Assembly: GCA_019417045.1 (NCBI GenBank)
Contig: DXWE01000017.1
Span: 1-5,180, forward strand
Direction of reading: 5' to 3'
DNA: 5,180 nt
Origin: Oscillospiraceae bacterium
GTDB lineage: Bacteria; Bacillota; Clostridia; Oscillospirales; Acutalibacteraceae
Both the position numbers and the translations under genes were made by a program. Below, piece after piece: positions 5,104 through 5,180 of the stretch; the stretch's first letter is position 1, and each line of letters begins with the position of its first letter. The notes below the pieces were generated by a model. It was not told where the DNA came from and did not search any database. It saw only the letters and a program-made list of their open reading frames with translations.

Positions 5104-5180
5104 GGGGGATCTCCACCTCTTCCAAAGGTAATGTAAAGGTAAACACCGAGCCGTGGGGCCGGTTGTCCGTGCCCGTGATC
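5096..5180 (-). CDS. kdpD: sensor histidine kinase C-terminus, KdpD by context (last 27 codons)
   Basis: Reading from 5179 down, the frame gives ITGTDNRPHG, then SVFTFTLPLEE, and ends IPHV with TAA at 5098-5096. The GSVFTFTLPL pattern is the last strand of a histidine kinase ATP-binding (HATPase_c) domain, and the E. coli KdpD end (recalled) is similar. The stop lies inside kdpE, an 8-nt overlap, so the two are co-transcribed and probably translationally coupled. KdpD is the membrane K+/turgor sensor that phosphorylates and dephosphorylates KdpE. Its sensory, membrane and dimerisation regions lie outside the window, so KdpD rather than a generic kinase is inferred from the neighbours. Confidence 0.87.
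   Translation of the reverse strand, partial: ITGTDNRPHGSVFTFTLPLEEVEIPHV

Noticed and set aside
4342..5136. 264-codon open frame on the plus strand opposite kdpE
   Set aside because: It is entirely antisense to the well-conserved KdpE reading frame and has no recognisable motif.

Overview
The window holds most of a high-affinity K+ uptake (Kdp) locus. Every gene lies on the minus strand, so transcription runs from high to low coordinates. The order is kdpD (last 27 codons only), kdpE, a Rho-independent terminator, a short regulatory gap, an unnamed 32-codon membrane ORF, kdpF, kdpA, kdpB, and the first 15 codons of kdpC. The sequence is GC-rich by eye. Shine-Dalgarno sites are strong (AGGAGG), and the KdpA, KdpF and KdpE sequences look like those of Gram-positive bacteria. 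My best guess is a high-GC member of the Clostridia, such as an Oscillospirales-type gut anaerobe; this is an inference from style, not an identification.

Region by region. 5180-5096 is the C-terminal end of a sensor kinase, KdpD from context, whose stop overlaps the kdpE start by 8 nt. 5103-4405 is KdpE, an OmpR/PhoB-type response regulator. 4404-4273 is a short non-coding tail that contains an imperfect echo of the kdpE 3' end. 4272-4239 is the kdpDE terminator. 4225-4209 is a tandem half-site resembling an OmpR/PhoB-family operator. 4170-4162 is an extended -10 promoter without a good -35. 4127-4029 is the unnamed small ORF, 4015-3938 kdpF, 3917-2130 kdpA, 2114-60 kdpB, and 46-1 the start of kdpC.

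How it works together. KdpD and KdpE sense K+ limitation. Phosphorylated KdpE probably binds the TTAACA-N5-TTAACG site and activates the weak, -35-poor promoter of the structural operon. KdpA is the channel-like K+-selective subunit, KdpB the P-type ATPase subunit, KdpC the accessory subunit and KdpF a tiny stabilising membrane peptide. The regulators lie upstream of the structural genes and are separated from them by a terminator, unlike the E. coli kdpFABC-kdpDE order. Three of the four junctions from the small ORF to kdpC place a TAA stop directly against or inside the next Shine-Dalgarno site, suggesting translational coupling. The least explained element is the small hydrophobic ORF before kdpF, which may be an additional small component of the Kdp system.
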